Shown one piece after another: positions 11,203 to 23,000 of a stretch of DNA of 64,000 bases. The stretch is from Glycine soja (Eukaryota; Streptophyta; Magnoliopsida; Fabales; Fabaceae): assembly GCF_004193775.1 (NCBI RefSeq), contig NC_041016.1:44131522-44195521 (forward strand), read 5' to 3'. Under the pieces are notes generated by a model. The model saw only the letters and a list, made by a program, of their open reading frames with translations, was not told where the DNA came from and searched no databases. Made by a program: the position numbers and the translations under genes. Within the stretch, counting starts at the first letter, position 1. Each line of letters begins with the position of its first letter.

Positions 11203-12113
11203 CTTGTTTTCTATGATTGAATATGATATCATCTGCCATCTATTAGCTGATGTGTTCAATTTGAAATATGAAATTTCTATTTTACATCTTTTATTTGGCA
11301 TTATATAACCTTGTCCAACGCATCACAATTTTTTCTTTGATTTCTCTTCGCCATCAATGAAATTAAAAATTGCAACTGAAATATCGAACGCATGATATTA
11401 GCAAAGTAGTGATAGCTACAAAAATGGAGTGATAACATTCATGGCAAATACATTCCAAATAAGGAAATACGATGTCAGGATAGAAACTTTGATTAATTTA
11501 AAGAGTTCCTTGATTGAGAAGGAAAACTTAAACTAAAAATTTAACACAATCCTCTGCATGCTATTTTTTTCTTAATCTGGTTTTTTTCCTGTTATTTTCA
11601 GGCAATTCAGATGGGAATGGAATTCATTAAGCAGTTAATCAACAAACAGATTAAAAACGTGAGAATATCGAGTAGCAACATGATCGCCAACGTAGCTATA
11701 AATTTTCCTCCTTGGGTGTTTTTTAATATTTGATGATATTTGAACACCAATTTATCTCCTTCACTGTTTTTTTTTATTTAGGCTAACTCCGCCATTAATT
11801 TGTTAGAACCATATAGACCATCAAAGGTATGGTAAACAACAATTCAATTGTATCGAGGACAACCAAACAAAGAATACTGGGAAAATCAATTGTTTTCAAT
11901 GCCACATTTAATATAAGAAAACTTACAATACTACAGCAGGAACACAATATGGACAGATCTCAATTTAGAACGTCTAAAAGCATGAATCCAAAAAAACCGA
12001 TTTTCAAATGTGCATATGCAGTGATAACAAAAACTACATAATTGTCTGTTCAATATGCCAATATTTTAATAGCAGCGTGAAAACACAACAACAAGAATCT
12101 GGAATCAGCTAAA
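11203..12113. other. Spacer between helicase and RPA genes
   Basis: AT-rich. Minus-strand frames were read for Rep/HUH or Helitron_like_N motifs and none was recognised. This is where the missing 5' half of RepHel should lie if gene order follows other Helitrons, so a deletion is likely. Confidence 0.45.
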
Positions 12114-14625
12114 TTAGCTCCTATGAGAATGTCTTGTTAATTTGTTAGACAATATCTGGGCTGGCGAAATTTGAGAGCTCCCTAACTCATCATCGGCTTC
12201 ATCAGATGACATTCGCCTTTTGGGTGTTAAAGGCAACCCCGCAACTGGATCATGGTTAGCTGTGGCAGACAGAAATTGCTACATAAAGCATAAACTGGTA
12301 AATAAAAAACATATAAGATATCAATGTTCATGACAGCAACATTAACTCACACATTCAGCATGCGTAGCATCATTGCAATCAACATTGGAAGGATCTATTT
12401 TGAAACATGTCTGCACCATATATAAGTTGATGATAGTCAAACTCATGAATCATATCATCATGACAACAACGACTAAAATAGATATCAGAAAAGAACACCT
12501 CACTATCAGGCAGCATCTCCAGAACAGCATTGATCAAATCCAGGTCTTTTGAGTATTTAAGTACAACTAGATTTTTGAATCTTGATTGAATCCTAACCTT
12601 AAAAGCAAGCACATGACCCAACAATTTGTCAAGTGCTTGAGGGGAAGCATTCAAATCAAGATCATCATCCTACCAAAACAGCACATATTCACCAGCTGCC
12701 AGTTACAACTCGAAGAACAAAATATAATACATAAAATGAGAAGCAGCATATCATAAAGCATGAACATACTTCAATCTTGACCCTATTCACACCATCAGCT
12801 GTTTGGCCAATCAATTCAGCACATTCACGGTCCCAAAGCAAAAAATTTTCACTCTCATTGTTTTGTGTAACCATGACCTCAACTCTATACCTACCAATTT
12901 AGATGCCAGTCAAAAACAAAATACTGAATAAAACATGTTAATGGACTAAAACTCCAATTACCTTAGAACAGGCTGATCATTATCCTTGCCACATCCACAT
13001 GTGAATGGTCCTGTTTGGATGTTAGTTTTCCTATGACATTGAGCACAGGCTGGATAACACCATGAATGGTTATCCATGACTATTTTGCTAATAGTCCCCA
13101 CGGTAACACAAACAACGTCCTTTTAAAAAACTATAACAATCAAATTGCCAACAATAAAATGACATCGTTAGATACATTAGCTATAATATATGAATGCGAA
13201 CAAATCTAACCAAATTTGACTTCCAACTGCAATGAATATAAAATAAACACAGATAACAGGTCCACCTTAGAAATGGCATTGGTTTCTAAAATAGTTTTGG
13301 CTTCAGTCTTTGAAAGAAACGAATCCTTTGATGATAGCTGACTTCCCCCTGAAACTTGTGAGCGTGCTTGATCGCCAAGTAGCAAAACTTGACTCACCTA
13401 AACACCTAAATCTAAAAGCCTAAGCCAATCGAATAAATAGAATCAAACAACAGAAAACAGTCAAGACGATTGTCACACGAATTTAACAACTACAGAGCAA
13501 AGATGATAAGCAAAATACCTCTCTTTAAATTCCTAAATTTCTAATATAGGATCATTAATCAATAATTTTGACGCCTTGAAGGAATTGGTCACTGAAGCTG
13601 GATAACTTCCTGTAAATGCCAACAACAGCAACAACAAAACTCAGCTATTGAGTATCCAAATCAACAAATAAAATATCATACTTACCATGTGCATCTTTTA
13701 TTCTGGCATGCGTCAATATAACAACCATCGGCCCATCATCCCCACGTTCATTCAAATAGGATAGGAACTGAGCATAGTAATGCTCCCAAAGTGTGCAAGA
13801 CAAAATTTCACCACTACAGCAAAGAAACAACATTACATTCATCACCTCATAAGGATAAGATAGACATAAGCACCATGCAAAATGAAAAATAAAATTCTCG
13901 ACAATATAAACTCTAAATAACCAAATATACACAGGAGATAGCAAAAACTGTGATTAACCATAACCTCAAATCCTTCATTCTAAAAACAACCCTGGTATTT
14001 TTCGATGAAACATGCCGAAAGACCACCTGATCAATGACCCCAATAATATCTTAAACCACCAGAAATGAAAATAGGTCATCGAAAAAAAACCCAAAGAAGT
14101 TATGATCAAAATGAAAGCACAAATTGTGACTATACTCACCAACCAACAGGCCAGACACAAAATTGCCAGCAACAACATTTGGAAATTCAACAAATCAAAA
14201 TTCCTTAAAAGGCAGTTCATGCAAATCAGCTTCTCTAACAACCGTTACTCCAATAAAAAATAACTTGTACTCATGTTCGCACACTCTAAATTGACCATCA
14301 TTCTTAACAACTTTGAAATTATGCATAACATAAGTGCAATTCTCTTTCAAATCAGCTTTCCAAGACTTGAGGTGTTCCGATTTACAAATAGCATGAATTT
14401 GATCACCCTGAAATATGCAAACTATATAATCAATAAATGACATCAACAACAATCCAACAATCAAATAGAGAGCACAAAATATACCTCAGAATCAACAAAA
14501 ACCATTTCCGCTTGCTCAGACTTGTTAGGAGTCCCAACGAACCAAAGATAGGTGATCCTAACAGCAAGCTTAAGCGTTTCTTTTGATCCATCAATAGACC
14601 TAATCTTGTCAAGAATCCTCACCAT
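12114..14625 (-). pseudogene. RPA1-like (RPA70) single-strand DNA-binding gene, two in-frame stops
   Basis: Eleven exons join in frame: 14625-14485, 14407-14140, 14049-13965, 13813-13686, 13609-13519, 13392-13266, 13119-12962, 12890-12770, 12669-12499, 12410-12351 and 12278-12114, about 504 residues. They give OB fold A (LKLAVRITYLWFV), OB fold B (GVIDQVVFRHVSSKNTR; SCTLWEHYYAQF; VVILTHARIKDAHG) and a DBD-C-type fold with a zinc ribbon (WCYPACAQCHRK ... FTCGCGKD) followed by NFLLWDRECAELIG. The acidic tail ends RRMSSDEADDELG. Stops interrupt it at residue 118 (TGA, 14195-14197, explainable as a one-base slip in a T run) and residue 233 (TAG, 13533-13535). RPA1 paralogs are known Helitron passengers thought to coat single-stranded intermediates. 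The splice sites are intact, so the gene was lost recently. Confidence 0.8.
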
Positions 14626-15870
14626 AAAATTACATAGACCTGCGAATTCTAAATCAAAAATGTAATAAATCCAAAACCATGCAAATGCTATGTAAAGAAT
14701 GATTGTCAATTTAGAATAGAAAATAATGCTGACAAAAAATAGAACAACAACACAGACTCAAATGACACATGCAATAACATTTCAATCAATGACAAAATAC
14801 CATAAAAACTATGATACTATTCGTTGAACTACTAAGCCAATACATGCAACAACCTGAACAAAAAAAAAAACCAAATCAGCAAATAGCAGAGAAGCATAAA
14901 CAAAAATTATATCTCTGAACAAATAATATTGCAACCATCAACAAACAAATAGAAAGGCCGAAAACAAACACAACAAAGTTCAGCTTTTGGAAAACAGAAT
15001 ACCAACCCATCCTTAAACCACACATGCAATAAGATTTTCATCAATGCCAACATACCACAAAAAGTATTACACTATCAATCAATCCAACAAACAATAACAG
15101 ACAAATGGAAGCCAACAAAAAAAAACTAAGAGTTTGTAAATAATGAAAAACATAACAGAACACGTGCCAGAGCAACATAAACATGCAGAAACCAAAATCA
15201 CCAAACAACAAAAACCTGACAAAATCACACATGCAGAACACACAAACAATAATATGGTTAATCAAAAAACACACATGCACAACAGACGAACAATAATATG
15301 ATTAACGAAAAACCATGTAAATACAATCCAACCATTGAAGCCAATGATAAGAGACAAAAAACAAAAAAGCCAACTCAGCAAAAAAGCAAAAAAACTGAAC
15401 CAAACAATTATAGCTCTAAAGGAATAATACGATCAATCCAAAATCATGTAAATGCAATCCAAAGAACAACTGACAAATGCAGGCCAACGAAAAGAAAAGC
15501 AAGAATTTGTGAATAATAAAGAATAGAACAGAACACGTGCTAGAAGAACATAAACATGCACTCGAACCTTCAACCACAGAAGAACGGAAATCACAAACTG
15601 GAAACCACAGCCTCATGCCAAAATCCTAAACAACAGAACAGCTAAAAAACAAATGAAAAAAGTTAAACAAATGCAATCAGCAGCTTGCAACTTGCTAGTG
15701 AAAGAAGTAAAAAACGCTACAAAGAAGCCACGTACACCACCAACCACCAAAACTGCAAACGACAATCTAATCACTCAACAACACACCAAGCTACGTGGCT
15801 TAAAACCATAATCATAGAACCATAAAATAACACATGGCAGCAAGGTAGCAAAAAACCAACCCAACCTAGA
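14626..15870. other. Helitron 5' interior, no gene recognised
   Basis: Strongly A-rich on the plus strand (poly-AAC/AAA character). Minus-strand open frames are low-complexity and hydrophobic, with no family resemblance. It may hold the RPA promoter. Confidence 0.5.
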
Positions 15871-15875
15871 AGGGC

Positions 15876-16022
15876 ATAAATGACCAAAAAACAAAAAACT
15901 TGGACAGGTGTCAAGCTCTTAGCTATGGGTATTTTGACCAAAAAACCAAAATTTTGGACAACTGTCAACCTCTCAGCCATGGATATTTCAGTATTTTCCA
16001 TTTCCTTCTCTTTTCTTATAGA
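15876..16022 (-). repeat. Helitron 5' terminus with two 54-bp direct repeats
   Basis: The minus strand starts TCTATAAGAAAAGAGAAGG at 16022, preceded by A. Downstream are two direct repeats of about 54 bp, each containing AGCT/CTGAGAG-TTGACA, GTCCAA and TTTTTTGGTCA (about 15990-15935 and 15933-15878). Terminal-proximal repeats may be transposase-recognition or promoter elements; that is inference. A short frame across them (MENTEISMAERL...) is unlikely to be a gene. Confidence 0.65.
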
Positions 16023-17013
16023 TATTGATTCTATTAATTTGGAATGAAACCTACCAAATAAGAAAAAAAATGACCCATACTTAATGTGACCTGCATATTT
16101 CACCTGATAAGAAAGTATGTCAGAAAAAAACTGTGGAACTGTTGCTTCCATTTCTTGTGTTGAGTCATATAATTCCAAAACTCAAGCTATTAAAGCTTCC
16201 TGAAACATAATCCCAGAAATAACATCAAAATATTTGGAAACAATCCGAAGCCATGTCCCATGTCTACACAATTCTGAGAAGCTTAAATTTCTAACTAACT
16301 CGTTCTTTCACATAAATTTGAGCAATACTTGTCATCGCAGAAATTGCACCCAAAAGGTTTTCACTATTAACAAATGAGTGATTGTAATGGATGGTTATAG
16401 GACTCGACACATGATCAAAATAAGAAAAATGGTGATAATGTTTTCGTTACACTAAATAATATTTTGAAAATAAAATTTACCAGAAATTATAAAAAACGGC
16501 GTGGTTAACAAAAATGGGCAGTTAAAGTAATTCCTGCCTTCGACCAAGACCTCTAAAAATCGATATACCAAACCAGTTAAGCAATGTATTACAAAGATGA
16601 GACAAGAAAAAACTAAATCAAAGAAATTTTACCAGTTTAAATATAACTCGGAAATGCTTAGTAACCTATTAAACAGAATATAAGCCACAATCTGATTCAT
16701 GAAACTCTAATCACAAGGATGCCATTTTTGCATCAGTGGTCCAATCAAGGTCTGAAACCCAGGTGCCATTGATGATTAAACAAAATGATGAGCAAAGTTT
16801 GCTAGGTACATCATATGTGCTGTAATCATCAGAACAATATTAACATCTGCACAAGGGTGTTTGCTATCATCATTCACATGCTAAAAAAATTACCATCTAA
16901 CTGTTCACCAAAAAGAGGAACACTTTCCTACAGGAAAATTGGTCAGCTATGACAAACTATTCAGTGGCCTCAACTGCACTGTTTCTGTACAATATTATGG
17001 ACACAACTGTAAT
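16023..17013. other. NRPE1 3' flank / intergenic
   Basis: AT-rich. The part next to 17013 should contain the NRPE1 3' UTR and polyadenylation site (minus strand), but no clear signal was singled out. No other gene seen. The Helitron insertion point is about 1 kb beyond the NRPE1 stop. Confidence 0.5.
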
Positions 17014-20000
17014 CTACTCATTGGTTTCCATAGGGGTGGGTGTTGAGATCTGCTCAGCCGGAGTTGCTGCTTCATCCCGGCCTGGCGTTGCTGTCTGCTC
17101 ACCCGGAGTGGCTGCTTCATCCCGCCCTGGTGTTGCAGTCTGGTCCCCCCGTGCACGAGGTTTCCGAAAATATTTTCCAAGGAATGATTCAGCAAGGTCA
17201 GGATACTTCTTGCTTATATAGTTGGCCAAACACTTCCGGTAGGAAAAGTCCTTGCTTTCACCATCTTTACAAACCACATAAAAGCATCTACTTTCCTGGA
17301 AACTACTGTGTTTGTTAACCTGTTGCAAGTACTCCCAACATTAAATCCAGGAAAATATAAAGACGGACAATTATTTTAAGTTTCAATGCAACCCATTATC
17401 CAAGAGTGGATAAATAGATCATGTATTGTGTGTACTAAAACTCACACAGATGTGCAAGGAAATAGAGAAACCAATATAAACCCATCATTCAGTACAAAAA
17501 TATTGGAAGTTTAGGAAAGAAACTCGTTTATCTAGGGCAACTACGATGATATCAATCATAAATCATAAATAAATGTGAATGAAAGATACAATGTAAACAG
17601 AGTTTGATGATACCATGACATAATCAATTCCAGTGCCCATTTTGGTTTCTTTATCTGGGTGGTGCTCAAAGACATTCTCCAGTACAAAAAGTTGATCTTC
17701 AGCAGCCAGTGGGTCCCCATCATTGTACCTTCAACAGGAATTTAATTAAAAACTTCAGATAAAAATGCTCCAGTTTATGATACAAAATTCATAGAAGCAG
17801 AGGGAAAACATACAGAGTACAGCCAAAGGGAACAGAGGAATTGATTAGTAACACAAGCTTTTACCAGGAGAAAAAATCAAAGTAATAATAGCTATATTGC
17901 TAATGGAATCTAGTTAAAACAAAAAATAAATAAGAAAAACTGTTGAGCAGAAACAAAGGTTCCTAAAATGGAAGGAATGACACCTTGTGCAGTTTCAAAT
18001 TATGCTACTTGCAATTTAGTGCAGGTAAAACAAAGGTGAAAATAAAATGGCCAGGCCTAACTTGAGCATAGATATTATATTATACTATTATTAGATAGTA
18101 TTTACAGCCATGAGTAACTTACCCCTGTTGTTGCATGATTCGTCTGATAGACTGCATAATGGGTTCAATATCCTTCAGAACATCCTGCTCACCAGATGAA
18201 TAAATGTCCAATCTCTGTCCAGGTGCTCTAGGTGGGCGATTCCTATTTTTCCAGTCACCAGCATTTGAACCCCGGCCTTGCGAACCTTCAAATCGATTTT
18301 TCTTAAACGAGTCTCTACCTTGCTTTCCCCACTGAAAACCTTTTTCACTTTCTGAATTAGCTGAAGCAATATGTGATTCCCATCCCTGTGAACTTGAATT
18401 TTGATTTGACTGATTATGGGAATCCCATGCTTGACTTTCTGAGGATTTGGGTTTTCCCCAAGAGGCATTGCCGACTTTTGATTCAGCTTTCCAATTACCA
18501 GAATTCCAAGCATCCTCTTGGGGCTTTTCTGACCCACCATCTATTGTTTCAGCTTTATTTCTCACCCATGCAGACCCAGAATTTTCTTTTTGGGTATCAT
18601 CTTCCAATTTACCCGAGCCCCATGAGTCATTCTGCACATTTTCAGATCCACCAGCTGGTATTTCAGACTTGTTCTTTCCCCAGCTGGACCATTCACTAGA
18701 TTTGGATTTTGCCAGATCTGTTCTGTTGGCACCCCAACCACCAGACCCAGAATTGTCTTCTTGGGTAACTTTGTCTTTCCTCTTACCGGAGCCCCAAGAA
18801 TCTTGGACATTGTCTTCTTGGGTAACTTCTTTCTTCTTTCCCCAGTCTGACCATTCATTAGATTTTGTCTGATCTGCTGCATTTGCATCCCAAGCACCAA
18901 GCCTGGAATTGTCTTCTTGGGTAACATCTTTCTTCTTTCCCCAACCTGACCATTCATTAGATTTTGTCTGATCTTCTGCATTTGCATCCCAAGCACCAAA
19001 CCTGGAATTGTCTTCTTGGGTAACATCTTTCTTCTTTCCCCAACCTGACCATTCATTAGATTTTGTCTGATCTGCTGCATTTGCATCCCAAGCACCAAGC
19101 CTGGAATTGTCTTCTTGGGTAACTTCTTTCTTCTTTCCCCAACCTGACCATTCATTAGATTTTGTCTGATCTGCTGTATTTGCATCCCAAGCACCAAGCC
19201 TGGAATTGTCTTCTTGGGTAACATCTTTCTTCTTTCCCCAACCCGACCATTCACTAGATTTTGTCTGATCTGCTGCATTTGCATCCCAAGCACCAAGCCT
19301 GGAATTGTCTTCTTGGGTAATATCTTTCTTCTTTCCCCAACCCGACCAGTCACTAGATTTTGTCTGATCTGCTGCATTTGCATCCCAAGCACCAAGCCTG
19401 GAATTGTCTTCTTGGGTAACATCTTTCTTCTTTCCCCAACCCGACCATTCACTAGATTTTGTCTGATCTGCTGCATTTGCATCCCAAGCACCAAGCCTGG
19501 AATTGTCTTCTTGGGCAACATCAGCCTTCCACTTACTTGAGCCCCAAGAATCTTCTTGAACTGCTTTAGATCCACCAGCTGGTATTTCAGACTGGTTACT
19601 TCCCCAGGCAGACCATTCATTAGATTTAGTGTTTGCATGATCTACTGTGGTGCTTGTATTCCAAGCATTAGACTTGGAAGAGTCTTCTTGGTTGACAGTT
19701 TTCCCCCAAGAATTCTCTTGGGCAGTTTCAGATCTACCATCTTTTATTTCAGTTTTGTTACTACTTGCCCAACCAACTGGTATTTCAGACTTGTTACTTC
19801 CCCAGGCAGACCATTCATTAGATTTAGTTTTTGTCTGATCTGCTATGGTGCTTGTACTCCAAGGGTTAGACTTGGAAGAGTCTTCTTGGTTGACAGTTTT
19901 CCCCCAAGAATTCTTGGGGGCAATTTCAGATCTACCATCTTTTATTTCAGCTTTGTTACTACTTGCCCAACCTGACCACTCATTGGTTTTTGATTCACCC

Positions 20001-23000
20001 TGATTTGAACTTACATCCCAACCATTGGATGTTGAACCATTCAGTACTTCAGGATTCTCTTCAAAGACAGCTTCAAAACCAGAGTTATGTTGTGGGGACA
20101 TGCCCAAGTCCATATATTCTTCTTCCAGCAAATCATCAATATCTTCACCCAAACAAGCATCGGTTTCTTCTTCGCCATTGGTAAAGCTTTTCACCATGTG
20201 AAGAAAACTGTAAACATCCATCCCTTCAATTTCATTTGATTTTATCTGCAAAAGAAAATATCAATATTCAAATAATGTTTACACAACTCCAATTCTTATC
20301 AAGTCCAATATTAAATCTGAGTATAATCAAATACCTCATTTGCATCCCAAACAACATCAAATTTTGATCCTGTACCAACTGCCACATGTTTACCCCAGGA
20401 ACAGGAGGCAACTATGCTTGACAGAGAATCAGTATGGCATTTCTCAGCAGCTCTCTCAAAACACTTTTTAGGTGTCTGCATAGTCACATTTACAAAGTAA
20501 GAATAATAATAACCTGATACATCTCATGATTACAACAATTATCAAGGCAGCAACTTACAAAGAGTGTTGCATCTGTGAATGGTACTTGTATATTTAATTG
20601 ACGAGACAGAGCTTTATATCCACCTATATTAAAGCCAACCAAGTTCCCACCACAAGTCATACTACTAGCTAACAGAATTAGATGCTCCCTAAGTACACCT
20701 TTCGCCACCATTTTCACAGATGCTGCAACACGCTGCAGGCAGCCACAAAAGGATGAGATAGGAATAAAAGGTGGAGCCATAATGGGTGGCCACTAAAGAT
20801 TGGATCATGATCAAATCTTTCATCAAACAAGAAACAATAATTAATGATTTTCTCTTAGAAGAAAATTTAATTAAGAGAAAATAGAAGCATACAGAAGACA
20901 GATATATACCATAATTGATGATAACAATTGGATCATGTCATAATGATCAAGAAGATTTCATCAAACAAGACACAATAATTGATATCTCTCACACACTTTC
21001 TCTTAAAAAAAATGAAAATTCACTAGAGACTAAAGAGGAAATACAAGCATAGCGAAATTCACTAAAGACTAAACAGGAAATATAAGCATAGCAAAGTCCT
21101 AATGGGAGGATAACAAAACATGTAAACCAAAGATTATGAAATAGGGAGCAATACTAAGCATGCAGTGAGCCTTTCCAATAGTAAAAGATAAATGTTAAAA
21201 ATAACAATATTCCTGAAGACATAAAAGCGCAGCACAGAGATGACATAGTGGAAAATAAATTCCAAATCAAACTTAGAGACAAGTATAAAACAAACCTCCT
21301 CAATGTTATAAACATCACACTCCAAAACACACAAGAGAACAGCAAAAGTTGCATAGCACCATAAAAACTTAGCTGTTAGGTTTATTTTCAGTTGATTATT
21401 TCCCTTATATTAAGAGTTAATTATGATAGAAATAGATTTTACAGCTTTGTTCGGTATGTTTTCATTTTGGGCCTTGTGCCCTTCAGTTAGTTTCATTTCA
21501 GGTGCAGTCTGTTTGCTGCCCTCAGCTCAGTCATAGTGTAATCTAAATATAGATTATGCATTTCATTGTAATAAATTGTTCATTAAAAACAAATCCAGTT
21601 AGTTCACTAAGATTCACTTAATAATAATAAAAGAAGTCCTCCACACAATTAGTGATCATGAAGGAGACAGAAATCAATGACCCAAAAACTTTGGCGAATG
21701 AGACAAAATATGCATTCACAGATTTAAATAAAAAGAAATACTAGAAACTTCAAATCTCAAAACTCAAATGTTTCAAAAGTAGCATATTCATCTTTAATTT
21801 ATTCAGTGGTTTTCTATTGCTACTAGGCAACAAGGTTATTATTCTATTCTTACTACTAAGTAGCCAATGTAAGTTGTTAGTTTGGTAGAATTACTAAGGG
21901 TATGTTTGGGTAATCAACTTAAAAGAACTTCTAAATGCACCCCAAGACTAGGACTTCTAAAAAAGGACATTTTAAAATAATTGAATTACTCACAAATAAA
22001 ATATATCAAAAACTCATTTACAATACAAAATGATAAATGATCTTTAGATCTAAATGACTAAATCTTCACATTTCCCTAGCTCACAATCCTGTGCTTCATA
22101 CCAGAACAAATCCCATGGAATAGGATATCTTCTCTGTTTGTGAAAAAGATGCTAAAATAGATTTAGTTGTTTGTCATGCTCCATCACAGAACCAATATGA
22201 TTACATTCTGGCGAATGCCCTTGGAACCACTTGCTTTGCTAACCTTTGCAACAAACTCGGAGTAGTAGATTATGACAACATAGTTCATCCCAGTCAATTC
22301 TCACCCTAGGGATTACAAGGGGAATGTTAGACTGAACTATACCTAGCTTTCTGTTAGTTTTCTGTTATAGATTAGATCAAATTAGTCAAATACCACCCTT
22401 GGGATTCAAGGCAATATTACACTGAATTGTACCTAGCTTTCCGTTAGCCTTCTGTCAGTTATTAGATTGTTCACAGCTATCACTAGACAGTCATAAAGCA
22501 TGCAGCTCAAGCTCAGCCAATATATTGGTTTTGCTTGTACCCAATATATAGAACATAATATTCAGGATAAAGAACTTGTTCTTTCCCTCTCTCAAATTCT
22601 ATCAAGTTTCAAGCATGAATTTTTAAAGTTACAACTATACTGGTAAATACATGAAAGTAAAAAATGCCAACAGAATCAGATCAAATGCTCTTTAAATAAA
22701 TGAAAAACACCACGTGATGATGCTCTAAGCATCCAACTATAAGTCACAGCTGATTATGACAGTTGGAATGTACATTAAAATAAAATAAATTCACTTTTTA
22801 AAATTGATGAATGAGGAAATATGCAGCATAGACAGTAATGCAAAGAGAGGAAATATGCTAAAGATAATAAGCATAAGAGCAAACAACTAAACATTATGTT
22901 TAATATATTCTTTAGAAACTCACCTGAATCGCTTGATCAAAAGTACATGATATCCCCAGTAATTCCTGAATCTGCTTAATAGCGTAAGGGATGGAACGCC

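Larger units (their letters stand above)
6450..16022 (-). mobile_element. Helitron with both termini, RPA and helicase genes
   Basis: Read on the minus strand, the element begins TCTATAAGAAAAG at 16022 and ends GACTAG at 6450, preceded by a GC-rich hairpin. It is flanked by A (16023) and T (6449), the AT target dinucleotide expected for Helitrons. Inside, on the same strand and in order, are an RPA1-like gene, a PIF1/Helitron helicase and a B3-like fragment. The HUH Rep domain that should precede the helicase is not visible, so this 9,573-bp copy looks non-autonomous and decayed. Helitrons move by rolling-circle replication, nicking at the 5' TC and terminating after the 3' hairpin/CTRR. Termini were assigned by eye. 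Confidence 0.8.

Noticed and set aside
15771..16178. 135-residue minus-strand frame across the Helitron 5' end
   Set aside because: It runs across the element boundary at 16022 and over direct repeats; hydrophobic low-complexity tail.
16949..17321. Plus-strand open frames at the NRPE1 3' end
   Set aside because: Antisense to the terminal exon and its 15-residue repeat; no family similarity.
18826..19518. Regular repeats resembling a CRISPR array
   Set aside because: Units are head-to-tail without unique spacers, encode a protein repeat, and the sequence is plant nuclear DNA.
18373..19975. Plus-strand and alternative-frame open frames across the NRPE1 tail
   Set aside because: They are shadows created by the 99-bp periodicity, which keeps all frames open; only the minus frame gives WG repeats contiguous with NRPE1.
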